This document shows, piece after piece, positions 14,149 through 14,401 of a stretch of 14,401 nucleotides of DNA. Position 1 is the stretch's first letter. Each line of letters begins with the position of its first letter. Under the pieces are notes generated by a model that worked only from the letters and a program-made list of their open reading frames with translations, was not told where the DNA came from and did no database searches. Position numbers and translations under genes: made by a program. This stretch comes from Granulosicoccaceae bacterium (GTDB lineage: Bacteria; Pseudomonadota; Gammaproteobacteria; Granulosicoccales; Granulosicoccaceae). Where the stretch lies: assembly GCA_023301405.1 (NCBI GenBank), contig JALZUX010000499.1:1-14401 (forward strand). Direction: 5' to 3'.

Positions 14149-14401
14149 TCAGGAAAAACTGTTTATTGCATCCGGCAACTCTGTCATTGCACGAATCAAT
14201 ACCACACCAGCTGCAGAAACAGCACAAGAATGAGGATCGTACCGGACTACATCAATACCCGCCGCCACCGCAGCAGTGACTCCCACTTCGCTATCCTCAA
14301 TCACGACACAGTCGCAAGGTTCAAATCCCATCTGCCGGGCCGCATGCAGAAACAAGCCAGGCTCGGGCTTCCAACTGTTGATTTCATAAGCGCTGTAAAT
14401 C
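14149..14401 (-). CDS. HAD-superfamily hydrolase (beta-phosphoglucomutase/phosphatase type), 5' part outside the window
   Basis: The frame is open to the right edge of the window, so only about the last 83 codons are seen. The visible part reads IYSAYEINSWKPEPGLFLHAARQMG, with the motif III lysine in WKPEPGLF, then VVIEDSEVGVTAAVAAGI, the acidic motif IV of subfamily I HAD hydrolases, ending in TGA (14149-14151). The closest recognisable type is the sugar-phosphate phosphatase/phosphomutase group (beta-PGM, YieH). The cap and the nucleophile motif (DxDxT) are outside the window, so the substrate cannot be guessed. There is no reason to start at the internal TTG (14355), since the family sequence continues upstream of it. 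Confidence 0.9.
   Translation of the reverse strand, partial: IYSAYEINSWKPEPGLFLHAARQMGFEPCDCVVIEDSEVGVTAAVAAGIDVVRYDPHSCAVSAAGVVLIRAMTELPDAINSFS

Overview
The window looks like a piece of a moderate-GC proteobacterial chromosome, most likely a marine gammaproteobacterium. That placement is an inference from the gene mix (TRAP transporter, betaine-homocysteine methyltransferase type enzyme, small HNH protein, HAD phosphatase, ProX-type editing protein). There is no rRNA or other taxonomic marker. I see no tRNA, CRISPR array, prophage or complete insertion sequence.

Layout. The end of an unrecognised + strand gene (1-60) is followed by a terminator. Next is a + strand amidinotransferase of the glycine amidinotransferase family (260-1381), preceded by a candidate promoter whose -35 lies inside a palindrome. 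It converges on a - strand, cytoplasmic-looking molybdopterin oxidoreductase (1445-3550) with no partner subunit nearby. At 3719-4346 is a DMT/EamA transporter pseudogene, broken by a 13-bp tandem duplication and apparently by a large in-frame deletion. About 695 bases without a convincing gene follow.

The - strand then carries a ProX/YbaK-type tRNA-editing protein (5042-5608) and an M17 leucyl aminopeptidase family protein (5780-7159). Between them is a compact 159-bp element (5621-5779) made of two long imperfect inverted repeats, resembling a MITE or the fused ends of an IS. It starts right beside the editing gene's ribosome binding site and stops right beside the peptidase stop codon.

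The metabolic core is a complete - strand TRAP transporter in the order dctP, terminator-like attenuator, dctQ, dctM (10488 down to 7432). It is preceded on the same strand by an isopenicillin-N-synthase-like Fe(II)/2-oxoglutarate oxygenase (10700-11632). That gene is divergent from a betaine/homocysteine S-methyltransferase (11724-12788), and a spaced inverted repeat (CGCAGAC-N19-GTCTGCG) sits in the shared 91-bp promoter region. A reasonable inference is that a small organic acid or methylated solute is imported and then oxidised or demethylated, but the substrate cannot be read from the sequence. The right end holds a polytopic membrane protein of unknown function, a 95-residue HNH-type zinc protein with a T7A9 run, and the 3' part of a HAD phosphatase.

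The most interesting items are the amidinotransferase with non-canonical residues at two acceptor-specificity positions and its palindromic promoter, the inverted-repeat element, the transporter pseudogene with its two lesions still readable, and the oxygenase/methyltransferase/TRAP neighbourhood.
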